64,000 nucleotides of DNA from Streptomyces luteolus (GTDB lineage Bacteria; Actinomycetota; Actinomycetes; Streptomycetales; Streptomycetaceae). The stretch is from contig NZ_JASCIS010000007.1 of assembly GCF_029968015.1 (NCBI RefSeq), positions 62,001 through 126,000 of the forward strand, read 5' to 3'. Position numbers and translations under genes: made by a program. The notes under the pieces are model-generated. The model was not told where the DNA came from. It made no database searches and worked only from the letters and a program-made list of their open reading frames with translations. How positions within the stretch are numbered: position 1 is the stretch's first letter; every line of letters begins with the position of its first letter. Positions 33,801 to 42,462 of this stretch are shown here, in pieces.

Positions 33801-35738
33801 GGCGACGGTGGTGATCGCCTCCGTGTCGGCGGCCAGCTGTGCCACGTCGGCGTGGTGGGCGGCGAACGCGTCGGGGCGCTGCAGGAAGGCGACGGCGCGC
33901 CGCCCGGCCGACGCGAGGTCGTCCGCGAGGTCGGCGGCGAGTGCGTCGATGCGGTCGGTGTCCGCGTACCGCAGGTCCTTCAGTGTCAGCAACTGCCCTT
34001 GGGCGAGGCGGAGTTCGGTGAGCCGGTCGACCCATTCGGCGGCCCCGCCCGGGGACTCGCCGCGGATGCGCCGTACGAGGGCGGTGATGCGTGCGGCCGA
34101 CTCCTCCAGTGCGTCGGCGGCTTGCCGGGTGAGGGCCTGGACGGTCGCGAACTCGGCGAGGACCTGCTCGGCGGTGGCGCGCACGGCTTCCAACGGGGTG
34201 CGCAGGTCGCCGACTTCGTCCTCGCCCAGCCAGTGGTGGGAGTCGGCCGTGCGGACGCAGGACGCGAGCAGCGCTTCGTAGACGCCCGTGGTGGGCGTGG
34301 TCCCGGTGACGGCGCGGGCGACGGACAGGCAGTCGGAGATGCCGCGCACCAGGTCGGCGTTGCCGATGCGGGCCAGCGGGCCGTCGTCGGCCGGCCGGGC
34401 CGCGGTATGGGCGTGGGTGTCGGCGACGAACGGGGATCGCCAGATCTGCACGGGGTGCACCCGCGCGGGCTCCACGGCCCCGGTCCGCAGCACGCTCAGC
34501 GTGCCGTCGTCGAGGAGCGCGTACCCCTGGCAGGGCAGCGGGTTGGCGATCTCCTTGCGGATCAGGTTGTACGGCAGGAGCAGGCTGCGGCCGTCCTCGC
34601 GAGCGCGGAAGGCGTAGAGGACGTCCTCGCCGTTGGGCGAGCGCACCGTGCGCTCGAACTCCAGGCCGTCGGTGTCCGTACCGTCGAAGGTCTTGTACGC
34701 GCCGCTCGCAAGGCAGTAGCCGCCGGGGAAGACGATGCCCTGATCCTCTGGCAGCCGTCGGCACGCCTGCCCTATCCCGTCCAGGCTGACCACGGCCTGG
34801 GTCAGGGTGTGGAAAACCAAGTGCCGCCAGGCAGTCTCCTTGTAGGGGCGGACGCGGAGCAGGATCAGCGGGCCCACGCGCGCGTGCTCCACGTCGGCGT
34901 CCGCGAGGGACTGCAGGGGCTCCTGCACCGGCTCCGCGTGGATACCTCGGCCGGTCTCGGTGTCGTCCTCCACCCTGACGGTGAGCTGTCCGCCGACCGT
35001 CGAGACGAACACCTCGCCGCCGACGGATACGTGCGGGTGCCGGCCCTGCACATGGTCGTCGCGGGTCGCGGCCGTCCACGTGAAGTCGTGGGCCGGAGGT
35101 GCGGCGTGGTCCCGGTCGCCGCGTGCGTCCAGGAACTCGGCGCGCCCGTCGGCGGCGAGGGCCCAGCGCAGCACCCGGATGTCCTCGGCCCGTTCGCCGG
35201 TCTGGAAGACGGCGAGCAGCTTGCCGTCGACGTGCCGGAGCCGCAGCAGTCGGGCCTGGCGGTAGTAGCGGAACAGGGCGTCGAACTCGCGGGCGAAGAC
35301 GGGGTCGTCAAGGAGCCCGGGGACGGCGTCGTCGGGCTGCCGGTTCAGGTCCCGGTCGAGGAGGGCGAAGACGTCGGCGACCGAGGTCTTCGACGTCGAC
35401 TCCGCTCCGGGAGCGCGGTCGCTGCCGAGGAGCAGGACGTCGCCGATGGCGACGACGTCGCGCAGGGTGCACGGGTGGTCGGTGCGCAGACTCCTCGTGT
35501 CGGCGAGGGTCAGGCCGTTCGAGCCGAAGGCCGCGGCGCGGCGCTCGTTGAGGGCGGTGGCTCGGTCGGCCAACTGCCGTGCTTCCCTGGCCAGCCGGGC
35601 GCGCAGCAGTTCGTACGTTCCCGCGTCCATGCGGGCCTCGGCTCCAGGCCCGGTCCCGGCCTCGGTCCCGGCCTCGGGCCCGGCCTCGGGTCCAGGCCCG
35701 GCCTCGGTTCCGGCCGTGGTTCCGCTCCTGGTCTCCAT
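30804..35738 (-). CDS. Giant ATPase of the DUF3686 'DNA repair ATPase' type
   Basis: 1644 aa. The N-terminal half holds the DUF3686-like region (VVAIGDVLLLGSDR, GIVFPGGYCLASGAYKTFDG) and long helical, coiled-coil-prone segments at about 530-900. The C-terminal AAA domain has Walker A LVSPPGYGKTTLMEY at about 1270 and Walker B NVLLYLDDIQHTSPELL. The family is annotated as DNA-repair ATPase but has no firm function. The ATG at 35738 begins with a Gly/Pro/Glu/Ala-rich repeat; the ATG at 35630 (GAGG five bases upstream) would skip it and is a real alternative. It lies downstream of the flotillin and YqiJ-like genes. Confidence 0.8.
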   Translation of the reverse strand: METRSGTTAGTEAGPGPEAGPEAGTEAGTGPGAEARMDAGTYELLRARLAREARQLADRATALNERRAAAFGSNGLTLADTRSLRTDHPCTLRDVVAIGDVLLLGSDRAPGAESTSKTSVADVFALLDRDLNRQPDDAVPGLLDDPVFAREFDALFRYYRQARLLRLRHVDGKLLAVFQTGERAEDIRVLRWALAADGRAEFLDARGDRDHAAPPAHDFTWTAATRDDHVQGRHPHVSVGGEVFVSTVGGQLTVRVEDDTETGRGIHAEPVQEPLQSLADADVEHARVGPLILLRVRPYKETAWRHLVFHTLTQAVVSLDGIGQACRRLPEDQGIVFPGGYCLASGAYKTFDGTDTDGLEFERTVRSPNGEDVLYAFRAREDGRSLLLPYNLIRKEIANPLPCQGYALLDDGTLSVLRTGAVEPARVHPVQIWRSPFVADTHAHTAARPADDGPLARIGNADLVRGISDCLSVARAVTGTTPTTGVYEALLASCVRTADSHHWLGEDEVGDLRTPLEAVRATAEQVLAEFATVQALTRQAADALEESAARITALVRRIRGESPGGAAEWVDRLTELRLAQGQLLTLKDLRYADTDRIDALAADLADDLASAGRRAVAFLQRPDAFAAHHADVAQLAADTEAITTVAEAEALSDRLRQLTERLQTVTEVVAGLDVGDATVRTAVLERISEVLADVNRARAGLDARRRELTVHEDRAEFAVELALLGQAVTGALAAATTPESCDEQLARLLLQLENLEARFADSDAFLGEIDTRRTEVYEALAARKQTLADTRARHAERLATSAGRVLDTVTRRLAGLASADEINTYFASDPMVGKVRRTVDELRELGEQARAEELEARIGAARQEAARSLRDRTELYADGGDTLRLGRHRFAVNTQPLDLTVVPHGDGMAFALTGTDYRASITDPAFAELRPYWNQTLPSENPQVYRGEHLAARLLDEHGAEALLAVDDLPAFVRAAAETAYDEGYERGVHDHDATLVLRALLRLHGDAGLLRYTPRARAAAQFHWAHDTTQEQRALWTRRAVSLARARDTFGLSPAIDDFRAELTARIGDEDAAAYLFDELTTGPEGFVTSTAARTLLDKFRHATDSSAYEDDLDAVTDRHARRQLAEAWLSSYLTASGESGDLDEAVAVELCRDLPRYDSAARLTATVDGLLGAHPRIEGRALTARIDELLDRTRRFRTATVPGFRAYQSLRTDLAAAERARLRLDDYRPKVMTTFVRNRLIDEVYLPLIGDSLSKQLGSTGGLLLLVSPPGYGKTTLMEYVADRLGMILVKVNGPSLGHDVTSLDPAEAPNATARLEIDKVNFALEAGSNVLLYLDDIQHTSPELLQKFIALCDAQRRMEGVWNGASRTYDLRGKRFAVCMAGNPYTESGARFRIPDMLANRADVWNLGEVLTGREDAFACSFVENALTANPVLAPLAGRDRADLDLLLRLADGDPTARRDQLAHPYAHAELDRIVAVLRHLLTARATVLAVNAAYIASAAQSDESRTEPPFRLQGSYRDMNKIAARIDPVMNDAELAALIDDHYAGEAQTLTTGAEGNLLKLAELRSTLSPQGAARWAEIKAAHVRAARLGGRGDDPVTHAVAALDLVADRLAAVESAISRATDPRNVLANPSGRHAKGAC

Positions 35739-35808
35739 GGTGTCCGGCGTCCTTCCGTGTGGTGCCGAGTGGCGCGTACATCTGCGGGGGGATCAGGAGG
35801 GCGTACGG

Positions 35809-35845
35809 GGCCGGGGTCGCTGCCCCCCGTGCAGCGACCCCGGCC
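35809..35845 (-). terminator. Strong stem-loop between the flotillin and ATPase genes
   Basis: A perfect 15-bp stem (GGCCGGGGTCGCTGC and its complement) with a 7-base loop lies just after the flotillin stop (35854) and before the ATPase start (35738). It would terminate or attenuate read-through, or protect the upstream mRNA's 3' end. Confidence 0.65.
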
Positions 35846-35853
35846 GGTCCGGG

Positions 35854-37872
35854 TCAGCCCGCGGGCGAGCTCTTGCGGGCGCCGTTCAGCTCGACGATCG
35901 GCATGTCGGCGATACCCAACTGGCCTGCCTTGTCCAGGAGTTCACGCAGGGGCCCGGACTGACCGCCCTTCATGAGCTTCATCAGCAGCGCGGACACCGT
36001 GAGGTTCTGCACGTCCGCCGTGGAGACCGAGCCGAGCATCTTGGCCAGGTCGTCGGTGAAGCTCGCGGTGCCGTCCAGCCACGGTCCCGCGAGGGTCTGG
36101 GCGGTGTCGGAGTTCTGGACGAAGGCGTCGACGCCCTTGCCGAGCGCGATCGACGACACGAGCCGGTCGAAGAAGACGGACTCGCCCCCGACGATGCTGA
36201 TGTCGGCGTTCTCCAGGCCGGTGGCCAGCACCGTGGCCTGCGCCTCGGCGACCTGCCGCTGCACGTCGATGCCGGCGAGCCGGATGTCCTTCTCGGCTTC
36301 CAGACGCAGCCGGTACTCCTCGTGCGTACGGGACGCCTCATCGAGCGCGGCCATCGCAGCCGCCTTCTCCGTCAGGCCCGCGGCCTCCGCCTTCAGCTTG
36401 GCCTCGACGCCCTCGGCCTCCGCGCGCATCCGCGCCTCGGTGGCCTGCGCCTCGGCGCGGCCCGCCTTCTCGATCGCGTCGGCCTCCTTCTCGCGGACCT
36501 GCACGGCCGCGAGGCCCTCGGCTGCGCACTCTGCCTGGACGCCTTCGGCCATCCGCAGCTTGGCCCGCGCGTCCAGGTCGGACGCCTTCAACCGGGCCTC
36601 GGCCAGGGTGAGTTCCTCCGCGGCACGGTGCGTTGCGGCCTGCTCGGCGGCCTCCGCCGCCTTGATGCTCTTGACCAGACCCTCCTGCGCCTGCGCCTCG
36701 GCGGCGATGATCACGGACTGCCGCTGCCGCTCCGCCTCCTCCACGGCCCGCAGCTTCAGAATCGACTCCTCCTGCTCCGCGACCGTACGGTCCACGGCCA
36801 CACGCTCCCGGATGACGTCGGCGATCTCCCGCTTCTCCGCCTCGACCTCCTTCTGGGCGGCGATCCGCGTCAGTTCGGTCTCCCGGTCGCGGGCGATGAC
36901 TTCGAGGAGGCGGTCCTTCTCGATGCGCTCGCTCTCGACGGCGATGACGCGCTCGCGGTTCTTCTGCGCGACAGCAACCTCGCGAGCCTGGTTCTCGCGC
37001 TGCACGCCGAGCTTCTCCTCGGTCGCGAGGAACGCTCCCTGCGCCCGCAGCCGCTCCTCCTCCACCACTCGCGCGGTCTCAGCCTCCTCACGCGCCCGTA
37101 CGGTGTCGACCTCGCGCTTCTGCTTGATCTCGGCGTCCGCCTGCCGGCGCTCCAGCTCCAGAATCGCCTCGCGGGCGTCGACGTTCTGCCGGGTGATCTC
37201 CTTCTCCTCGTGGCGCGTGAACTCGTTGGTGCGCACGTGCTCCACGGCCGTCAGCTCGGTGATCTTCCGGATGCCCTGAGCGTCCAGGATGTTCGACGGG
37301 TCGAGCTGGCTCAGCGGCGTCTGCTCCAGGTAGTCGATCGCCGCGTCCTCCAGGCTGTAGCCGTTGAGGTCGGTGCCGATCAACTGGATGATGCGGTCCC
37401 GGAGTTCGTCGCGCTTGGTGTAGAGGTCGGCGAAGTCCATCTGCTTGCCGACCGTCTTGAGCGCCTCGGAGAACTTGGCGTTGAACAGCTCCTGCAGCGT
37501 GTTCTGGTCGCTCGCCCGGGCCGTGCCGATGGCCTGGGCCACCCGGATCACGTCCTCCACGGTCTTGTTGACCCGTACGAAGAACGAGATGCGGATGTCT
37601 GCGCGGATGTTGTCCCGGCAGATCAGCCCGTCCCGGCCGGTGCGGACGATGTCGATGGTCTTCACCGAGATGTCCATGATCTCGGCCTTGTGCAATACGG
37701 GCAGGACGACCTGCCCGGTGAAGGTCACATCGACCTTGCGCATCTTGGAGACGATCAGCGCCTTGCCCTGCTCGACCTTGCGGAAGAGCCGTGTGACCAC
37801 GAGCAGGACGGCGACGACTACAAGCAGGACAACGGCGACGGACACGCCGATGCCCAGGGTGATGGCATCCAT
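35854..37872 (-). CDS. Flotillin / SPFH-domain membrane protein (YqiK-like)
   Basis: 672 aa. An N-terminal membrane anchor (about 5-28) is followed by the SPFH domain (about 30-210: VTFTGQVVLPVLHKAEIMDI, ADIRISFFVRVNKTVEDVI). A very long charged coiled coil, rich in Glu/Arg/Ala, covers about 215-530. The C-terminal part contains IVGGESVFFDRLV and is flotillin-like. Such proteins assemble membrane microdomain scaffolds. The ATG at 37872 has AAAGGA six bases upstream; the longer frame is rejected. It sits 100 bp downstream of the YqiJ-like gene. Confidence 0.9.
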   Translation of the reverse strand: MDAITLGIGVSVAVVLLVVVAVLLVVTRLFRKVEQGKALIVSKMRKVDVTFTGQVVLPVLHKAEIMDISVKTIDIVRTGRDGLICRDNIRADIRISFFVRVNKTVEDVIRVAQAIGTARASDQNTLQELFNAKFSEALKTVGKQMDFADLYTKRDELRDRIIQLIGTDLNGYSLEDAAIDYLEQTPLSQLDPSNILDAQGIRKITELTAVEHVRTNEFTRHEEKEITRQNVDAREAILELERRQADAEIKQKREVDTVRAREEAETARVVEEERLRAQGAFLATEEKLGVQRENQAREVAVAQKNRERVIAVESERIEKDRLLEVIARDRETELTRIAAQKEVEAEKREIADVIRERVAVDRTVAEQEESILKLRAVEEAERQRQSVIIAAEAQAQEGLVKSIKAAEAAEQAATHRAAEELTLAEARLKASDLDARAKLRMAEGVQAECAAEGLAAVQVREKEADAIEKAGRAEAQATEARMRAEAEGVEAKLKAEAAGLTEKAAAMAALDEASRTHEEYRLRLEAEKDIRLAGIDVQRQVAEAQATVLATGLENADISIVGGESVFFDRLVSSIALGKGVDAFVQNSDTAQTLAGPWLDGTASFTDDLAKMLGSVSTADVQNLTVSALLMKLMKGGQSGPLRELLDKAGQLGIADMPIVELNGARKSSPAG

Positions 37873-37972
37873 GTGAAGTCCTTTGGAGCGGTGAGAAGGT
37901 GAGACGGCGAGCAGCCGTGAAGCGACGTATGGGAGCGGGTGTGCGTGCTCAGGGCCTGCGGATACGCGGGGC

Positions 37973-38584
37973 TCAATCCAGCGGCGCGGAACCGAGCTCC
38001 GCGTCATGGGCCGCCACCCAGAAGAACTCGCCGGCGTCGTCGTAGGCGTACAGCAGACCCGTACTGTCGGCCGACAGCGCGTCGGACCCGTACTGCCGAA
38101 CCTGGACGATCGCGGTGGACCCGTCCCGTGCGGCTACCTCGGCCTGGCCGAACTCCGCGTCCACCCGCCCCGTGCGGATGGTGCAGAGGGACCCGACGAA
38201 GTCCTGCCGGGACGGGCCGGGTTCGTCGGGGAACAGCTTGGCCAGCGGCCGCACGAGGGCCCGGGCCGCGCACCATGCGACGGCGAGGGACAGCAGCAAC
38301 ACCACAGCAGCGGCGGCGATTTGGGCGAAGCCGCCCAGTCCGGCCCGCGCGACGAGCACCGACCCGGTCACGCCGGTGAGCCAGCCGACCACGATCATCA
38401 GCGACGCGGCGACCGTGACGGGCACGCCGCCGAGCCCCAGAGCGCCCAGGTCGACGTCCCCGTCGAAACCGTCAGCATCGAAACCGCCGAACAGCACCAG
38501 CAACCAGAAGGCGACGACGACCAGCAGGGCGGAACTGAAGACGACGCCCGGAAAACCCACGGCCGCACCGAGAAGTTCCCCCAT
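37973..38584 (-). CDS. YqiJ-like OB-fold membrane protein
   Basis: 203 aa. It has three hydrophobic segments (VFSSALLVVVAFWLLVLFGG; VPVTVAASLMIVVGWLTGV; IAAAAVVLLLSLAVAWCAA) and then a soluble beta-rich domain from about 125 (GSLCTIRTGRVDAEFGQAEV, GSTAIVQVRQYG). That fits the NfeD/YqiJ-like partner of flotillins. The ATG at 38584 has GGAGG seven bases upstream. First gene of the flotillin unit. Confidence 0.8.
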   Translation of the reverse strand: MGELLGAAVGFPGVVFSSALLVVVAFWLLVLFGGFDADGFDGDVDLGALGLGGVPVTVAASLMIVVGWLTGVTGSVLVARAGLGGFAQIAAAAVVLLLSLAVAWCAARALVRPLAKLFPDEPGPSRQDFVGSLCTIRTGRVDAEFGQAEVAARDGSTAIVQVRQYGSDALSADSTGLLYAYDDAGEFFWVAAHDAELGSAPLD

Positions 38585-38804
38585 GCCCCGTCCTCCCCCG
38601 TGTACTCGGTTGCATCGGGAGCGTGTCCGGGTGCCGGGATCCGCTTCGGGAACCCGGCACCCGGGCTCTCCCCCGTTTCCGCCCACAGCCATCTTGACGC
38701 GCCTCATACGCCCACCGCATTGCCGGAACCCGGCAGTCTTTACGCGTTGTTGATGCCGGATACCAGCCACTGGCCCGGCTGGTGGACGCCGCCACCTCCC
38801 GCGG

Positions 38805-39100
38805 TTAGGTCGCGACCTCACTTCGGGCCCTCGAACAGGCCGGCCCGCATGATTCGGCGCCGGACCGGCACCGTCCGCGACAGGTAGCGGAACAGATGTC
38901 CCAGCCGTGCATGTGCGAAGCGGATCCAGTGCCGGGGCGGAGGGGGAAGCCGAGCAGGACCTGTGCGACTGCGAGGCACAGGAGTTCGGCGTCCGTCAGT
39001 TCCGGGGGTCGCCCGATCCGGCGACGAGGGGCCACATGGTCATCGATGAACACGTACAGTGCCCGCCAGAAGGGCGTCCAAGCCAGAAGTCACACTCAGG
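38805..39100 (-). mobile_element. Remnant of an IS982-like transposase gene
   Basis: One frame reads FIDDHVAPRRRIGRPPELTD, then AELLCLAVAQVLLGFP, the typical N-terminus of IS982-family transposases. Near 38945 it shifts to another frame: HWIRFAHARLGHLFRYL, and soon degenerates. A further frameshift lies before the start (LDALLA interrupted near 39077). No terminal inverted repeats or intact DDE region were found. Confidence 0.7.
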
Positions 39101-39149
39101 CCAACGGGCGCCTTTCGCCATGGTCGCGGCCGGCACAAACATCGGACTC

Positions 39150-39446
39150 AATCATCCAGGGGCCACCGACGCCGTGCCGGACGTATAGGTCCACGGCCAG
39201 GGCGGCGGACTGGCCGGCCTCCATGGCGAGGACGGTGAACCCCTCCTCGCGTACCAAGAACTCCACGATCCGGTGCTTCAGCCGGAAGAACTCGGCGGTG
39301 CCGTGGGTGGATTCGCCGAGACCGACGATCCGGGCGCCGCGCAGCGTCTCCCCCAGCGGCTTCAGGTCGTCGGTGGGCGCACCTGGGGTCAGCGTGTCCA
39401 GGGGGCGGGGGCGCTCGGTCAGCCAGCGGGCGATGTCGTCGGGCAC
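39150..39446 (-). pseudogene. Truncated erythromycin-esterase-like gene
   Basis: From the GTG at 39446 about 97 residues match the family start: RGARIVGLGESTHGTAEFFR, LKHRIVEFLVREEGFTVLAM, EAGQSAALAVDLYV. Similarity ends near 39155, and the frame then runs into IS-remnant DNA. Full-length proteins exceed 400 aa, so the gene is broken and probably inactive. Confidence 0.7.
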
Positions 39447-39522
39447 CGGGGTGCCTCTCCTCCCTGCGTGCGGCGGAGCGCGGCCCCTGCGGTCCGCCCG
39501 TGTCGCCGCACCCGATCGTGTA

Positions 39523-40164
39523 TCAGCTCTCCGCCTCGCGGCACGCCGTCAGGATGTCCCGGAGGTCTCGTACGGCGTCCTCTCGGCCATGGTCGGAATA
39601 CACGCCCGCGACGTTGACGACAACTTCGTCCACGCCCGCACGGCCGTATTCGGCCAGTCCGGCGGCGATCTCCTGGGCTGTGCCGTGGAGGAAGACGCCG
39701 GCGTTGACGAGGGTGCGGGCGCCGAGGTTCGGGCGACTGTGGTGCACGCGCAGCCCGGCGCGGCGGAGCATGTCGGAGTAGTGGGGTCCGGCGAGGTGAG
39801 CGCGGGCCGCCGTGTGGGCGAGCCGGTACGGGTTGCGGTGCGGGCGGTCGACGGCGGCGTGCACGACGGTGACCACGCGCGGCACGGGGCGGCCCGCCTC
39901 GGCGGCGCCTTTGGCCATGGCGGGCAGCAGGGTGTCCTGGACGTAGCCATGCGGGGTCATCCAGCTGATCGCGGCGTCCGCGACCTGACCGGCGGCGCGC
40001 GCGAGCGCCGGGCGCAGCACGCCGAGCCCGGTCTCGACGCCGGGGTGCGGCAGCGCAGGCAACCGGACGGCACCGTCGTCGTCCTCGGGTCCGAGGAGTC
40101 GGCGCACCTCCCGGACGTAGGCGACGCAAGTGTCGCGCGGGCTGTCGTACCGACACAGCCCCCA
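39523..40164 (-). pseudogene. 5'-truncated LLM-class (F420/flavin) oxidoreductase
   Basis: About 214 codons are open, after a stop at 40165. The sequence YDSPRDTCVAYVREVRRLLG, then ALARAAGQVADAAISWMTPHGYV and AGVDEVVVNVAGVYSDHG, matches the C-terminal two thirds of luciferase-like oxidoreductases. The N-terminal barrel strands and a normal start are missing. A GTG at 40107 could start a shorter protein, but it would lack the fold core. Confidence 0.65.
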
Positions 40165-40167
40165 TCA

Positions 40168-40533
40168 GGCCGCCACACCGAACTCGACCGCAACTGCGCG
40201 CCGAAGCCGACCGCCTGGCTCCGTCGGCCGAGCAGCTGTCGGGCGCGCGAGAACCACCAGGTGACGGAGTTGAATCGACGCAGCCTGTGCGGGCCGAGGT
40301 CCGGGGCTTCCTGTCTCACTTGCCGCACCCGAGCGAGCGCATCATGACTACTCAAGCGATCTTCCGTCGCGTCAGAGGCCGGTGCCGAGGCGCGGGGTTC
40401 CGGGCGACCTTGGTGGCCGGTGATCACCGCCGGGCCGGTGTCCGGACCACGGTCGTGGATCGGCGATCGCCGAGCCTGGCCTGCCGGCCCTTCTGCGTGA
40501 GCTCGACCTGCGGCTTCGCGCCCGGCCGATGCA
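40168..40533. other. Gap without a recognisable gene
   Basis: About 365 bp between the LLM fragment and the ABC operon. A minus-strand frame is open through it, but it gives only Arg/Ala-rich sequence with no family marks. Confidence 0.5.
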
Positions 40534-40553
40534 ATTCCCGAGAGATCGGGAAT
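40534..40553 (-). terminator. Stem-loop after the ABC operon
   Basis: ATTCCCGA and TCGGGAAT form an 8-bp stem around a GAGA loop, 6 bp past the end of the ATPase gene (40560). Likely terminator of the leftward operon, although the stem is short. Confidence 0.5.
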
Positions 40554-40559
40554 CAAGCC

Positions 40560-42461
40560 TCATCCGCGGATCACGGGAGCGGCAGGCAGTCCTGCTGTAC
40601 CACCTGCCCGACTGTTCCGCCGGGTCGATCCCGTCCGAGGGTTCGGTATCGAGTCGAGCAGCAACTTCGTGTACGCGTGCTCGGCGTGCCGGATCACCTG
40701 CAGGGTCGGGCCCTCCTCCACGACCCGGCCCTCCTTGAGTACGAGTACCTCGTCGGCCAGCAGCCGTGCGCTGAGCAGGTCGTGGGTGATGTACAGCATG
40801 GCGATGCCCAGGTCGCGCACCAAGCCGTCGAGAAGCTGGATGATCTCGGCGCGGATGGACACGTCGAGCATCGAGATCGGTTCGTCGGCGACCAGGAGCG
40901 TCGGCTCGGGCGCCAGGGCACGTGCGACCACTACGCGCTGCCGCTGCCCCCCGGACAGCTGATGCGGCAGCTTGTCCAGGTACTGGGCGGCGGGCGACAG
41001 ACCGACGGTTTCCAGCAGTTCCCCGGCCCGCTGCCGGGCCGCTCCGGGGCTCAGGCCCAGATGGTTCCGTAGCGGCCGGGTCAGTGCGTAGGCCAGGGTG
41101 CGAGTGGGGTTGAGTGCCCCGAAGGGGTCCTGGAACACCAGTTGGGCGTGACGGTGGTAGGCGCGCAGCCGACGGCCTCGCAGTCGGCCGACGTCCAAGG
41201 CCGACCCGTCGGAGGGCGTGAAGCTCACCGTCCCGGCAGTCGGCTGCTCGATCCCGGTGATCAGCCGCGCAAGTGTCGTCTTGCCGGAGCCGGACTGTCC
41301 GACCAACGCGGTGACCCGGCCGGGGCGCAGTTCGAAGGAGACCCCTTCCACAGCCTGCTTGACCGTGTGGCCGCCGCGCCGCCGCACGCGGTAGTGCTTG
41401 GCCACGTCGCGGACGGCGAGGACCGGCTTCTCGTCGAGTGTCGCCGGGCGGGCAGCGACGAAACGCCCGGACAGCTCCGCGTCGACCGGTGTGCCTCCGG
41501 CCCGCTCGACCAGGAGGCAGCGCGCCGCGCCGGAGGTTGCCGGCAGCAGCTCGGGGTGGACCGTCGAGCAGTCGTCGACGGCGACCTGGCAGCGGGACGC
41601 GAACCGGCATCCGGCGGGCGGGTCCGCCAGGTTGGGCGGTCGGCCGGGGACGTAGTCGACGCCGAGCTCCGCGTCACGAGGGTCGGCGTACGAGCCGAGC
41701 AACCCCTGTGTGTACGGGTGCAGCTGACGGCTCATCATCGCCTCGGCCGGCTGGTCCTCCACGATCTCCCCGGCGTACATCACCATGACCCGGTCGGCCA
41801 TCTCCATCACCGTGCCGAGGTCGTGGCTGATGAACAGCACGGCGAAGCCGAACTCGGACTGCAGCGCCCGCAGCCGGTCCAGGATGGCGCGCTGCACGAC
41901 CACGTCGAGTCCGGTGGTCGGCTCGTCGAGCAGGACGAAGCGCGGGGACAGCGCGAGTGCCAGAGCCAACGCCACCCGCTGCTTCATCCCGCCGGAGAGT
42001 TCGTGCGGGTAGCGGCGCAGTACGCCTGCGTCCAGTTCCACCATCTCCAGCAGGTCCACGGCCCGTTGACGGGCATCCACGTCCGGCGGCAGGCAGCCGG
42101 GGTGGGCAGCGAACGTGTCCGCGAACTGTGCCTCCACGGTGATGACCGGGTTGAGCGAGTTCATGCTGCTCTGGAACACAGTGGAGATCTTCGCCCAGCG
42201 CAGCGGCCGGATCTCGTCCTCCCCGGCTGCGGTGATGTCGACTCCGTCGAAGACGACTGATCCACCGGTCACCGCCGCCGGCTTCTCAAGCAGCCGCAGC
42301 ACCGCACTGCCGAGGGTGGACTTGCCGCAGCCGGACTCGCCGAGCAGCCCGACGAACTCGCCGTCGTCGATGGTGAGACTGACGCCCTCGACAGCGCGGA
42401 CGGCGGCGGCGTCGCGGGGGCTGTAGGTGACGGACAGGTCGCGTACCTCGAGCAATGCCAT
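40560..42461 (-). CDS. ABC transporter, fused double ATPase (Dpp/Opp type)
   Basis: 633 aa with two complete ABC domains in one chain. The first has Walker A GESGCGKST at about 39 and the signature LSGGMKQRVALALAL. The second has Walker A GQSGSGKTT at about 393 and the signature LSGGQRQRVVVARAL. The Cys-containing oligopeptide/dipeptide-type C-terminal motif (PPAGCRFASRC) follows the first domain. It powers the two permeases encoded upstream. Most Dpp/Opp systems have two separate ATPases; fusion is common in actinomycetes. Confidence 0.92.
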   Translation of the reverse strand: MALLEVRDLSVTYSPRDAAAVRAVEGVSLTIDDGEFVGLLGESGCGKSTLGSAVLRLLEKPAAVTGGSVVFDGVDITAAGEDEIRPLRWAKISTVFQSSMNSLNPVITVEAQFADTFAAHPGCLPPDVDARQRAVDLLEMVELDAGVLRRYPHELSGGMKQRVALALALALSPRFVLLDEPTTGLDVVVQRAILDRLRALQSEFGFAVLFISHDLGTVMEMADRVMVMYAGEIVEDQPAEAMMSRQLHPYTQGLLGSYADPRDAELGVDYVPGRPPNLADPPAGCRFASRCQVAVDDCSTVHPELLPATSGAARCLLVERAGGTPVDAELSGRFVAARPATLDEKPVLAVRDVAKHYRVRRRGGHTVKQAVEGVSFELRPGRVTALVGQSGSGKTTLARLITGIEQPTAGTVSFTPSDGSALDVGRLRGRRLRAYHRHAQLVFQDPFGALNPTRTLAYALTRPLRNHLGLSPGAARQRAGELLETVGLSPAAQYLDKLPHQLSGGQRQRVVVARALAPEPTLLVADEPISMLDVSIRAEIIQLLDGLVRDLGIAMLYITHDLLSARLLADEVLVLKEGRVVEEGPTLQVIRHAEHAYTKLLLDSIPNPRTGSTRRNSRAGGTAGLPAAPVIRG

Positions 42462-42462
42462 C

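Noticed and set aside
32658..35975. 1105-codon plus-strand open frame opposite the large ATPase
   Set aside because: Gly/Val/Arg-rich shadow of the ATPase gene; no motifs and no independent start signal.
35446..37902. 818-codon plus-strand open frame opposite the flotillin
   Set aside because: Leu/Arg-rich mirror of the coiled-coil region; the flotillin reading is unambiguous.
39957..40556. Minus-strand frame upstream of the LLM fragment as a gene
   Set aside because: It is in a different frame from the LLM similarity, has no recognisable family and looks compositional.
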